NCBI GenBank assembly: GCA_963794265.1
Contig: CAWCDJ010000001.1
Span: 1,178,001 to 1,242,000 of the forward strand
Direction: 5' to 3'
Length of the DNA stretch: 64,000 nucleotides
DNA from: CAWCDJ01 sp963794265
Lineage (GTDB): Bacteria; Acidobacteriota; Terriglobia; Bryobacterales; Bryobacteraceae
Shown: one piece after another, positions 32,635 through 41,197 of the stretch
Layout of the letters: each line of letters starts with the position of its first letter
Numbering within the stretch: position 1 is the stretch's first letter
Program-made: the position numbers and the translations under genes
Notes under the pieces: model-generated
What the model saw: only the letters and a program-made list of their open reading frames with translations
What the model was told of the DNA's origin: nothing
The model's database searches: none

Positions 32635-34593
32635 CTACTGAAGCACCGGGAAAGAAGTGATCCTCAGCCGCGCCGCTCCATAAGGAATCAGCGTGACGGT
32701 TCGCTCCTTCGGGGGGTTCACCATCTCTTCTTTGGCGGGCAGCACCACCGGGCTCCGCGGCGGAGCGGCCGCGCTATCGTCCACGATCACCCAACCCGGC
32801 AGGCGAAGCGCCTTGACCTTCAGAACCACCGGAGGATGGGAACTGCTAAAGGGTTGGACCGTGATTGGCGCTTCGGCAACCTCGAAGGACGCCGCCGGGT
32901 TCGCGGAATCCAGGCGCAGGCCGTAGTTCCAGGGCGATGCCGGATAGACTTCCCAATCCGTCACCGGCCCGGTCTGCCGGAGCTTACTCCAGCTTTCCTC
33001 GATGCGCAGCGAATAGACCAGCGGACCGCGCTCGACCGAAACGGATCCGTTGAATCCGGGAACCGTGCGCACCCGCATGGGAAACGTGATCTCCACGCGG
33101 TCGCCTTTGCGCCACTCCCTGTCGATGCGATCATACGTTCCCGGTTGAATCCCCGCGGCCGCCTGGCCGTTGACCAGGATCGTGGCGCCGGCGGCCCATC
33201 CCGGAATCCGCAGGTGCAGGGGGAATCGGATATCGGACGCGGGGGAGACCGTCAGTGTGATGCGGTCGCGGAACGGGTAGCCGGTGGTTTCGTCCACCGC
33301 CACCTCCACGCCCTTTACGGTGGTGCGGACCTGGCTGGGGGCATAGGCCACCGCCGCCAGGCCGTCGTCGGCCGAGGCCATCCACAGGGAAGCGGCGAAC
33401 TTGGGCCAGCCCTGGTGCAGGTTGGCGGTGCAGCATCCATAGTTCGGCTCGAGCCCGAAGACGTTCGATTCGGGTCCGTTGGTAGACCAGTCGCGGCGGC
33501 CCAGGGAACACAGCACCTGGTTGGGCTGTTGATCGTACTGATGGCTCCAAAGGTCGGCGGTTTGTCCGCCGGGCAGCGGATTGTAAGCGATCTTTTCGAG
33601 CCGGTCGCCCAGCCACGCATCGCCGAGAACCGCCGAGTCGAGTTCCAGCGAGAACATGGTTTCCACCACCGCGCAGAGCTCGGTTCCCTGGGAAGGATTG
33701 CGCCCGGCGAAGTGTTCGTCCGCGCTGAACATTCCGTTCGGGAGGCCCTGGTATTCGTCGAGCACATGGAACATGCGGGCGGTCGCGGCGCGGTCGGCCG
33801 GGTCTTTCGAAATCAACTGCCAGAGCGCCTCGGTTTTCAACCCCATGGCGTTATTCACCCCGTGGGAGCTGAGGCTGGCGCGGTCGCGGGCAACTTTGCC
33901 CGGATACGGAAAGTCCTCAAACAGCTTGCGCCAGTCGAACCCCTCGCCCTTAAGCTGCCGGGCGAAATTGAGCAAGCGGGCGTCGCCGTTGCGGTTGTAG
34001 AGCCACAGGATGCTGGCCAGTTCGTCCTGCCAGCGGTAGATCGCCCAGCTCTTCAGCGGGTTCCCGGCCAGCGACCGCGCCTGGTAGGCGTAATACTTCT
34101 CCATCAGCGGAATCACGCGCGGGTCGCCGGTGGCTTCCTGGTACTGGGTCAGCACCTTGAGCATGATCATTATGGGCCACCAGTCGTGATTCTTGGCGGG
34201 ACCGATGGCTCCGTCGGCTGCCTGGTGAGTGAGCGTCCACTCCACCCAGGGGCGCGCCTTCGCGATGAGTTTCGGATCGTCCAGCAGATAGGCCAGCGGC
34301 AGGAGTCCGTCGAGGTAGTACGGACCGCGCTCCCATCCCTCGCCGCTGCCGCCGAGCCATGCGGAATTGGGGCCGACGTCCGGCCAGAATTCATCCAGAT
34401 GCCCGGTGAGCCCCTGCGCCTGGAGACGCAACTGGTCGCGCAGCCAACCGGTGGGCCGGACGGAGGTCAGAGGAAGGGGATAGAAGGCATTGGCGGCCAG
34501 CGGCGCACGGTTCTTCACCGGTTCCGGCGCGGCAGCGCGCAGCCACGGACCAGTAGAGAGAACGGCCAGGGCAAAGTAGAATTTCGTATTCAT
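32635..34593 (-). CDS. Exported GH127-type beta-L-arabinofuranosidase-like protein
   Basis: 652 residues from ATG 34593, which opens a signal peptide (MNTKFYFALAVLSTGPWLRAAA). The longer frame upstream lies over the divergent gene and is not used. The (alpha/alpha)6 barrel has LRLQAQGLTGHLDEFWPDVG, LDGLLPLAYLLDD, GTELCAVVETMFSLE with a likely acid Glu, and NYGCCTANLHQGWPKFA, matching the Cys cluster that supplies the thiolate nucleophile of GH127. A C-terminal beta-sandwich follows. It probably removes beta-L-arabinofuranose; the DUF1680 family is broad, so the linkage is uncertain. Divergent from the TIM-barrel gene, 48 bp apart. Confidence 0.85.
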   Translation of the reverse strand: MNTKFYFALAVLSTGPWLRAAAPEPVKNRAPLAANAFYPLPLTSVRPTGWLRDQLRLQAQGLTGHLDEFWPDVGPNSAWLGGSGEGWERGPYYLDGLLPLAYLLDDPKLIAKARPWVEWTLTHQAADGAIGPAKNHDWWPIMIMLKVLTQYQEATGDPRVIPLMEKYYAYQARSLAGNPLKSWAIYRWQDELASILWLYNRNGDARLLNFARQLKGEGFDWRKLFEDFPYPGKVARDRASLSSHGVNNAMGLKTEALWQLISKDPADRAATARMFHVLDEYQGLPNGMFSADEHFAGRNPSQGTELCAVVETMFSLELDSAVLGDAWLGDRLEKIAYNPLPGGQTADLWSHQYDQQPNQVLCSLGRRDWSTNGPESNVFGLEPNYGCCTANLHQGWPKFAASLWMASADDGLAAVAYAPSQVRTTVKGVEVAVDETTGYPFRDRITLTVSPASDIRFPLHLRIPGWAAGATILVNGQAAAGIQPGTYDRIDREWRKGDRVEITFPMRVRTVPGFNGSVSVERGPLVYSLRIEESWSKLRQTGPVTDWEVYPASPWNYGLRLDSANPAASFEVAEAPITVQPFSSSHPPVVLKVKALRLPGWVIVDDSAAAPPRSPVVLPAKEEMVNPPKERTVTLIPYGAARLRITSFPVLQ

Positions 34594-34641
34594 AGGCAAC
34601 GCCCGATTCCTTGAGGATACGTCTTCCGTTACAATCTCGGC

Positions 34642-35559
34642 ATGACCCTGACTCGCCGCAGTGCCCTGACCCTTCTCGGCGCCGCGCCGCTGGCCCGCTC
34701 GTGGGCCGCTGGCCGGGCAGTCCGTCTGGGAGGCCCCATCTTTCTCAAATCCGAGGACCCCGCGCAACTGGCGCGCGAGCACCGCCGCCTGGGCTATAGC
34801 GCCGCCTATTGCCCGGAGGCCAAGACCGGGGACACCGGGCGCGTCCAGGCAATTCGGGATGCGTTCGCCAAAGAGAATGTCGTGATCGCCGAGGTGGGAG
34901 CCTGGAAGAACATGCTCGACCCGGATGCCGCGGCGAGAAAAGCCAACGTCGAGTATGTCGGCGAACGCCTGGCGCTGGCGGATGCGGTGGGCGCGCGGTG
35001 CTGTGTAGATATCGCGGGATCTTACAATCCGAAATACTGGTATGGCATGCATCCGAAGAACCTGTCGCGGGAATTCTTCGATGCGACCGTGGAAAACTGC
35101 CGCCGCGTGATCGGCGCGGTCAAGCCGACACGCACCCGCTTCGCCATAGAGATGATGCCGTGGTCGATTCCCGACGGGCCGGACTCATACCTGCGCCTGA
35201 TCAAAGCCGTCGACCGGCCGGCGTTCGCGGTACACCTGGATGTCTGCAACGTGATTAACAGCCCCGAGCGGTTTTACAACAACCAGGCGGTAATCGAAGA
35301 GTGCTTCACGAAACTCGGCCGGTGGATCACATCGTGCCACGCCAAAGACCTGGCCTGGGTGCCGGAATATAACGTCCATTTTGCCGAGGTGATTCCGGGA
35401 CGGGGTGTGCTCGATTACGCGGCCTACCTCACGCAGATTTCGAAGCTGCCGGTAGACGCGCCGCTCATGCTTGAGCACCTGAAGAATGCCGGGGAGTACG
35501 ACGAAGGGCGGGCGTATATCCAAAACGTCGCGGCCAAGGCCGGCATCGAATTCGCCTAG
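34642..35559 (+). CDS. Tat-exported sugar isomerase/epimerase-like TIM barrel
   Basis: 305 residues. The N-terminus MTLTRRSALTLLGAAPLARSW is a twin-arginine signal. The xylose-isomerase-like barrel shows Glu in TRFAIEMMPWS, His/Asp in FAVHLDVCNVINSPERF, His in ITSCHAKD, and Glu in PLMLEHLKN, in positions of a divalent metal site. Family members isomerise or epimerise sugars or inositols; an exported example probably modifies a periplasmic sugar. It sits beside the GH127-like gene but on the other strand. Confidence 0.83.
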   Translation: MTLTRRSALTLLGAAPLARSWAAGRAVRLGGPIFLKSEDPAQLAREHRRLGYSAAYCPEAKTGDTGRVQAIRDAFAKENVVIAEVGAWKNMLDPDAAARKANVEYVGERLALADAVGARCCVDIAGSYNPKYWYGMHPKNLSREFFDATVENCRRVIGAVKPTRTRFAIEMMPWSIPDGPDSYLRLIKAVDRPAFAVHLDVCNVINSPERFYNNQAVIEECFTKLGRWITSCHAKDLAWVPEYNVHFAEVIPGRGVLDYAAYLTQISKLPVDAPLMLEHLKNAGEYDEGRAYIQNVAAKAGIEFA

Positions 35560-35661
35560 ATCGGCGGCGCGAATGCCGGGTCATGGTTCGCTTTCCGGTT
35601 CGCCGGATTCCGCTACCTTGCAGTTTCCGCTTGTCCCTGAAACCGATCTGTAATACTTTGT

Positions 35662-35675
35662 TAACAGTACTGTTA
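35662..35675. promoter_or_regulatory. Palindrome upstream of the aspartic protease gene
   Basis: TAACAGTACTGTTA is a perfect 14-bp palindrome 38 bp before the protease start, in a 153-bp spacer that is otherwise plain. It is AT-richer than its surroundings. It could be an operator of an unknown dimeric repressor. No regulator gene is adjacent. Confidence 0.3.
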
Positions 35676-35712
35676 CCTGTGCGCCGCGCGAGCGTGGCGC
35701 GGACGGGTTCGG

Positions 35713-36645
35713 ATGATGCGGCTACTGGAAGGCGGTGTCATTTTCGGCCTGGCAGCAGCGTGCCTGGCGGCTGCCAATTCGAGCGGGCCGCTCGAGGAAC
35801 CCCTGACGGTGAGCGCCGGCACTCCCCATTCGACCATCATTCCATTAAGACCCTTGGTAATCCCACCTGCAGGCACGCTCGGGCTCCTGGTCAAAGCACG
35901 CATCAACGACGGTCCGCCGCTGCGCCTGTTACTCGACAGCGGATCTCAGTTCCTGGTGATCGACAGGAAGGCGGCGCGAAAATCGGGGCTGACGGCGGCC
36001 ACGGAGATGGACCTGGTGGGAGCGGGCGCGACGCCGCGGAACGCGCATCAGGCGGTTGCTGCCACGGTAGATGTGGAGGGGATTACGCTACACAGTTGCC
36101 AGGTGGTTGTGACCGACGAGAAGGTGTTGGACGGAATCGACGGCGTTTTCCCGCTGGCGCTCTTTTCCGGATTCATGGTCAATCTGGACGTGCCGCGCAA
36201 GGTGGTGGAACTTCGGCCCTACCCCGAAGACGGATTCGCGGAGGAACCTGGCTTTGTGCCGGTTCGCAAGAACCACAACATGCTCTTTCTGCCGGCAAAC
36301 CTGAACGGGAGGCACGCGGGATATCTTCTGCTCGATACCGGGTCGGCCTTCAACGCTATTTCGGATGCCGCCGCGCGGGCGCTGAAGAATTCGAGCGCGC
36401 TGGCGCCGGAGGTGAGCCTGTGGGGCGGGGCGCGAGCGGCCCAAGGGCGGGTTTATTCCGAGGGAGTCTCATTCCGCCTGGGAGGACGCGTGATGGAAAT
36501 GCGCCCGGTGGTGTCCGTGGACCTTTCGGAAATGACGCGGCGCAACGGCCTCGACGTCTCCGGCGTGATCGGCTATCCGGCCCTCGCCCGATCCGTCGTA
36601 ACCGTGAGTTACCGGGAAGGGCTGGTTCGCATTCAAAGAAAGTGA
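35713..36645 (+). CDS. Retropepsin/pepsin-like aspartic protease, exported
   Basis: 310 residues with an N-terminal hydrophobic signal (LLEGGVIFGLAAACLAAANS). Two active-site motifs are present: LRLLLDSGSQFLVID at about 75 and YLLLDTGSAFNAISD at about 210, so one chain supplies both Asp. Matching downstream elements are VFPLALFSGFMVNLDVPRK and VIGYPALARSVVTVSYREG. This two-lobed aspartyl-protease family is frequent in Acidobacteriota. It would digest proteins outside the cytoplasm. It converges on the broken sulfatase gene with six bases between. Confidence 0.85.
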   Translation: MMRLLEGGVIFGLAAACLAAANSSGPLEEPLTVSAGTPHSTIIPLRPLVIPPAGTLGLLVKARINDGPPLRLLLDSGSQFLVIDRKAARKSGLTAATEMDLVGAGATPRNAHQAVAATVDVEGITLHSCQVVVTDEKVLDGIDGVFPLALFSGFMVNLDVPRKVVELRPYPEDGFAEEPGFVPVRKNHNMLFLPANLNGRHAGYLLLDTGSAFNAISDAAARALKNSSALAPEVSLWGGARAAQGRVYSEGVSFRLGGRVMEMRPVVSVDLSEMTRRNGLDVSGVIGYPALARSVVTVSYREGLVRIQRK

Positions 36646-36650
36646 CGGGG

Positions 36651-38187
36651 TCAGCGGGGCGGGACCGTGCCTGCCCGGATCCTTGCGAGAGCCGCCATCA
36701 TCTCCTTCACCCGGTCCGGGTGCTCCGCTGCTACGTCGTGCTGCTCGCCCAAATCGGAGGCGAGATCGAATAGCTGCGGTTCCGGCGCATTGCCCAACTC
36801 CGTGTGCGTGTTCTCGTTCCACTTTGGGCCCTTGCCGGGAGCGATGAGCTTCCAGTCGCCTTCCACGAGGGCCAAAGCACCAGCGTGTTCCACCAGGCTC
36901 TTTCGGGCGGCTTTCGATTCCCCGACCAGCGCTGGCAGGACGTTGAGGCTGTCGGGCGCGCTTCCGGCCGGCACCCGCCTGCCGGTGAGCGCGGCGAAAC
37001 TCGCCAGCAGGTCCACCTGGCTGATGAGCGCGCCGGAGCGCGAATCGGGCCGGATGTGTCCCGGCCACCGCGCGATCATCGGCACCCGGGTGCCGCCGTC
37101 GAAGTTGCTGTACTTGCCGCCGCGGAGAGGCCCCGCCGGCCGGTGTCCGCCTAATTTTTCCACTGCCTGGTCGCGGTAGCCGTCATCGACCACCGGGCCG
37201 TTGTCACTCGAGAAAATCACCAGCGGTGTCTTCGGTGAGCCCATTCCGGTCGAGAGTGGAGAGCACCTGGCCGACCGACCAATCCAGCTCCGCGATGGCG
37301 TCTCCGCGCGGCCCCATCGGGGTCTTGCCGACGAAGCGCGGGTTTGGCATTCGGGGCACGTGGATGTCGTGCGTGGCGAAGTACAGGAAGAAAGGGTTCG
37401 CCCGGTTGCGGTCGATGAACGCCGTGGCCTTGGCGGTCAGGGTGGTGGAGATTTCTTCGTCTTTCCAGAGCGCCGATTTCCCGCCGGTCATGTAGCCGAT
37501 CCGGCTCACGCCGTTGACAATCGCCTGGTCATGCCCGTGGCTGGGCTTCATCTTCAACAGTTCCGGATGGTCTCTGCCGGTCAACTCGCCGGGGAACGGA
37601 TGAGAATAGCTGACGCTGATCGGGTCCCGCGGGTCCAGGTTGGCGACGCGGTGATTTTCCACGAACACGCACGGCACGCGATCGCCCGTGGCGGGGATCA
37701 CAAAGCAGTAGTCGAAACCGATTTCGAGGGGTCCGGGCTTGATCTCGCCGTTCCAGTCGATGTTGCCCGCCCCCAAACCCAGATGCCACTTGCCGACCGC
37801 CGCATTCGAGTATCCCTGGCCCTTGAGAAGGGAAGGAATCGTGCTTGTGCCCGGAGGGATGATCATGGCCGCATCTCCCGGCAGAACGCCCGTGCCCTCC
37901 TTGCGCCAGGCGTATTGGCCGGTCAGAAGAGAATACCGCGAGGGCGTGCAGGTAGCCGAGGAGGCGTGGACATTGGTGAAGTGCAACCCGCCGCCCGCCA
38001 GCCTGTCGAGGTTCGGAGTGCTCACCCTGGTGGCGCCATAACAACTCAGGTCGCCGTAGCCCACGTCATCGGCGTAGATGAGAACGATGTTCGGCTTGCG
38101 CCCGGCCGGGGCGCCGTGCAGCGCGCTTCCCGCCATGGTCAGGCCGAATCCCGCGGATAGACTCTTCAGAAAATTCCTACGTATCAT
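36651..38187 (-). pseudogene. Tat-exported arylsulfatase-family protein, interrupted by a one-base frameshift
   Basis: The 5' part (38187 to about 37225) starts MIRRNFLKSLSAG, a Tat signal, with GAGGTG 10 bp upstream. It carries NIVLIYADDVGYGDLSCYG for calcium and SSATCTPSRYSLLTGQY, where Cys would become formylglycine. It ends out of frame shortly after DRNGLTEDT. The 3' part resumes in another frame at LVIFSSDNGPVVDDG and runs to 36651, including TRVPMIARWPGHI. Removing one C on the plus strand near 37224 joins TEDT directly to LVIFSSDNG, as expected for sulfatases. It hydrolyses sulfate esters if intact. A true mutation or a base-calling error are both possible. Confidence 0.8.
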
Positions 38188-38301
38188 GTCGGAGCGCACC
38201 TCAGCCACAAAGATTTTCGCACCTGGCGCGGCTGGACGCCAGACAGAGAGCGCGCGATCTTAAAATGCGCCCCGCCGCCGCGCCTCCGAATCTACCCTTG
38301 C

Positions 38302-39150
38302 GTGAGCTTCGATGCGTTGGTCCGGCTGACCCTGACGGCGAGCATCGTGCTGAACGTTTTCGGCCTGGGGCTCGAAGCCACCGTTTCGGACCTCGCTTGC
38401 GTAGTCCGCAGGCCGGCGTTGCTAGCCCGCTCGTTATTTCCGATGGACGTCCTGATGCCGCTCGTAGCCGCGCTGCTCGCCGCCGGTTTCGGATTGCGCC
38501 CGCCGGTCAGGATCGCGCTGGTCGCGCTGGCTGTCTCACCAGTGCCTCCGCTATTGCCGCGCCGAACGGCGAGGGCCGGAGGAGAACGATCGTACACGCT
38601 AGGGCTCCTGATCGTAGCTGCGTTAGTCGCGATCGTATTCGTGCCCTTGGCTCTCGAATGCATCGGGCACGCATTCCGGATTCCCCTGCACGGACCGGTT
38701 ACCGCCATCGCGAAAATTGTCGCACTGACGATCGCCGCACCTCTCGGAGCCGGAATCCTGGTCCGATCTCTCGCTCCGCGCCCGGCAGAGCGTGCCACCA
38801 GGGCGGTAATCACGAGCGGACTGGTGTTGCTGGCCGCGGGAGTTCTGCCGGTGTTTTTCCGTGCGGGGACGGCGATCATTTCTTTGATCGGGAATGGGAC
38901 CCTGGCGGCTCTGGCCTGCTTCACGCTCACGGGACTGGTTGCCGGACACGCGATGGGCGGTCCGACGAGGAGGCATCGCATCGTACTTGCGCTCGCTACG
39001 GCCTTCCGGCACCCGGGAATCGCCATCGCCATTGCCGAGGCTAACTTCCCGGAACAGAAACTGGTTCCCGCGGCCGTGCTCCTTTACCTTCTGGTGGCCG
39101 CGGCCTTGAGCGCTCCCTACGCCGCATCCATGCGGCGAAGCCCGCTCTGA
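38302..39150 (+). CDS. BASS-like (bile acid:sodium symporter family) membrane transporter
   Basis: 282 residues from a GTG, with about eight to nine hydrophobic helices. The late segment HRIVLALATAFRHPGIAIAIAEANFPEQK is like the conserved crossing region of the SBF/BASS superfamily. The early part (VLNVFGLGLEATVSDLACVVRRP) also fits. It likely moves an organic anion across the inner membrane. Substrate cannot be predicted. Divergent from the sulfatase; downstream genes are on the other strand. Confidence 0.72.
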   Translation: MSFDALVRLTLTASIVLNVFGLGLEATVSDLACVVRRPALLARSLFPMDVLMPLVAALLAAGFGLRPPVRIALVALAVSPVPPLLPRRTARAGGERSYTLGLLIVAALVAIVFVPLALECIGHAFRIPLHGPVTAIAKIVALTIAAPLGAGILVRSLAPRPAERATRAVITSGLVLLAAGVLPVFFRAGTAIISLIGNGTLAALACFTLTGLVAGHAMGGPTRRHRIVLALATAFRHPGIAIAIAEANFPEQKLVPAAVLLYLLVAAALSAPYAASMRRSPL

Positions 39151-39159
39151 CGGCGCGCA

Positions 39160-39879
39160 TCAGACCAGCAGCAGAATTGCGGCGTAGGCGGCGGCGCCGC
39201 CGAGAAACCACGCGAATTGCGCGGGCCCACCCACCCCGGGTTCCTCATGTGCGCTGTTGATCGTTACGCCGCCGAGGATGAAAGCGAACAGTCGGGAGGT
39301 GAATGCCTCGGGGAGGGCATTCATGCTGCCCAGCGCCCAGCCCAGAAAAACGGCGGCCGTCAGAATGGCTCTGCCCCGCGGTTCGTAGAGGCTGGGAAAC
39401 TGCTCGACCAGCTCGAGATCCAGCATGAAGAGATGCAGCCCCATAGCGGCCGCGTACAGCCAGAGAGAAGCCAGGGTAGTGTCTTCGCGGTGAACCAGCA
39501 GATAGCCGATCAGCAGCGCGTACACCGCAAAGCCCGACATCCGCAGCCAAAAAAGCGAACCGGGACGCTCCGCGCGAGCCTGGCCGGCGGGCCTCTCGGA
39601 GCGCCATTTGCCGAGCCCCGCAAACGTCACAAACCCGGCCAGCGCCCAGACATAGATGCGCTTCTCGGCATTCAGCAGCGTGCCGACCGCGGATGCGGTT
39701 ACGGTGGGCTGGTGCTCCGCAAGTTCCGGAAGCACGTTCACGAACATATAGGCCACCGCGACGCCCGCCGACAGGGCAGCCCACCGGTGTTTGGATGTCG
39801 GGGTCCGCCGGCGCCACTCCGCCAGGGGAAAGGCGCCCGCCAGGAGGGCGGCGCCCAGAAACGAAGCCAGGTCGGCCAT
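39160..39879 (-). CDS. Polytopic membrane protein of unknown function
   Basis: 239 residues with about seven predicted membrane segments. The first is FLGAALLAGAFPLAEW and the second AALSAGVAVAYMFVNVLPELAEHQ, a pattern faintly like ZIP-type transporters, but without the His-rich loop. Acidic and His residues (HLFMLDLELVEQFPSLYE, TINSAHEEPG) recur near helix ends. No confident family was recognised. It is followed by acetate kinase upstream on the same strand with 68 bp between. Confidence 0.6.
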   Translation of the reverse strand: MADLASFLGAALLAGAFPLAEWRRRTPTSKHRWAALSAGVAVAYMFVNVLPELAEHQPTVTASAVGTLLNAEKRIYVWALAGFVTFAGLGKWRSERPAGQARAERPGSLFWLRMSGFAVYALLIGYLLVHREDTTLASLWLYAAAMGLHLFMLDLELVEQFPSLYEPRGRAILTAAVFLGWALGSMNALPEAFTSRLFAFILGGVTINSAHEEPGVGGPAQFAWFLGGAAAYAAILLLV

Positions 39880-39947
39880 GCAAGCAGGTACTCTCTACCG
39901 GATGATTCGTAACCCGCGGCGGCAACTCAGAAATTTCGGGCTCCGCT

Positions 39948-41135
39948 TTATTCCCGAATTGTGACGGCGGACGCGATTGCGCGTTTTGTGTGCCTGGCGA
40001 TCATCAGCTCTTCATCGGTCTTCATCACGCGAACCGTCGCGCGGCCGGATCCGTCCGAGATGACGGCATCGTGGCGTTCGTTGCGGCCCGGGTCGATTCG
40101 AATCCCCAGGAACTCGAGGCCCGCACAGATCCGGGTCCTGACCGGCGCGGCATTTTCGCCGATGCCGGCCGTGAAGATCAGCGTGTCGAGACCGCCCAGG
40201 ACCGCGGCCAGCGCACCCACGAACTTCCTGGCCTGATAGCAGAACAATTCGACCGCCAGGGCCGCCGCCGGGTCGGCCGCCTCTCGCGACAGCAGTTCCT
40301 GCATGTCCGAACTGCTTCCGGAGACACCCAAAAGCCCGGAGCGCTCATTGACCAACTGCCTGGCGCCGGCGGGCGACAAACCCGCCTGCTCCGCCAGGTA
40401 GAGCATCACCCCGGGATCGAGATCGCCGGAGCGCGTGCCCATCATGAGCCCGCCAGCGGGGGTCAGCCCCATGGTCGTGTCGACCGGCTTTCCTCCGCGA
40501 ACGGCTGCCATGCTGGCGCCGTTGCCCAGGTGCGCGATGATCACCCGCCCGCCGGCGGCCTCCTCGCCCGCCTCGCGCTCCAGTTGCTGCAGGACGTATT
40601 CGTAGGAGAGGCCGTGGAACCCGTAGCGGATCACGCCGCGCTCCCAATAGACGCGCGGCAGCGGATACCAGTGCGAGATTTCGGGAGCGCTCGAGTGAAA
40701 TGCCGTATCGAAGCAGGCCACCTGCGGAAGATCCGGATATGCCCGGGAGCACGCCTCGATGGCCTTCAGCTCATGAGGAAGATGTTCGGGCGCGAACGGA
40801 ATGAGTTTGCGCAGCGCCGGCAGCAGTTCGGAATCGATCAAGCGTGGGCGGGTGTGCTCCCGGCCTCCATAAACCAGGCGGTGGCCGGCGGCGGCGATGG
40901 AATGGGGGGTTGGACCGAGCCAGGCAAACAGGCGGTCGAGAGCCGCCTGATGGTCGGGACATTCGACCTGCTCGTGCAATCGCTCACCTTCCGGCGACCG
41001 GACGCGAAACGTCCCGCCTTTCAAGCCGATGCGGTCGAGCACTCCGTACTCCACCCGAGTGTCTTCCTCCACCAGGGCGAACTTCAGGCTGGAGGATCCG
41101 ATGTTCAATGTGAGAATACGGTCGCCGGTTGCCAT
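39948..41135 (-). CDS. ackA: Acetate kinase
   Basis: 395 residues. Diagnostic motifs are ILTLNIGSSSLKFAL, VACFDTAFHSSAPE, VIIAHLGNGASMAAVRGGKPVDTTMG (two blocks), and LIFTAGIGENAAPVR. It converts acetate and ATP to acetyl phosphate or the reverse. No phosphotransacetylase gene is adjacent. The start is 62 bp from the divergent pgi. A GC-rich catabolic gene of normal length. Confidence 0.96.
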   Translation of the reverse strand: MATGDRILTLNIGSSSLKFALVEEDTRVEYGVLDRIGLKGGTFRVRSPEGERLHEQVECPDHQAALDRLFAWLGPTPHSIAAAGHRLVYGGREHTRPRLIDSELLPALRKLIPFAPEHLPHELKAIEACSRAYPDLPQVACFDTAFHSSAPEISHWYPLPRVYWERGVIRYGFHGLSYEYVLQQLEREAGEEAAGGRVIIAHLGNGASMAAVRGGKPVDTTMGLTPAGGLMMGTRSGDLDPGVMLYLAEQAGLSPAGARQLVNERSGLLGVSGSSSDMQELLSREAADPAAALAVELFCYQARKFVGALAAVLGGLDTLIFTAGIGENAAPVRTRICAGLEFLGIRIDPGRNERHDAVISDGSGRATVRVMKTDEELMIARHTKRAIASAVTIRE

Positions 41136-41197
41136 CTGCCTTCAGTTTGACAGCCCTTCGCCGCAGCGCGCGCGTCGGATGATGATAAAAACGTACT

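Noticed and set aside
37204..37244. Programmed frameshift in the sulfatase
   Set aside because: No slippery heptamer, Shine-Dalgarno stimulator or clear pseudoknot at the junction; simple insertion or error is sufficient.
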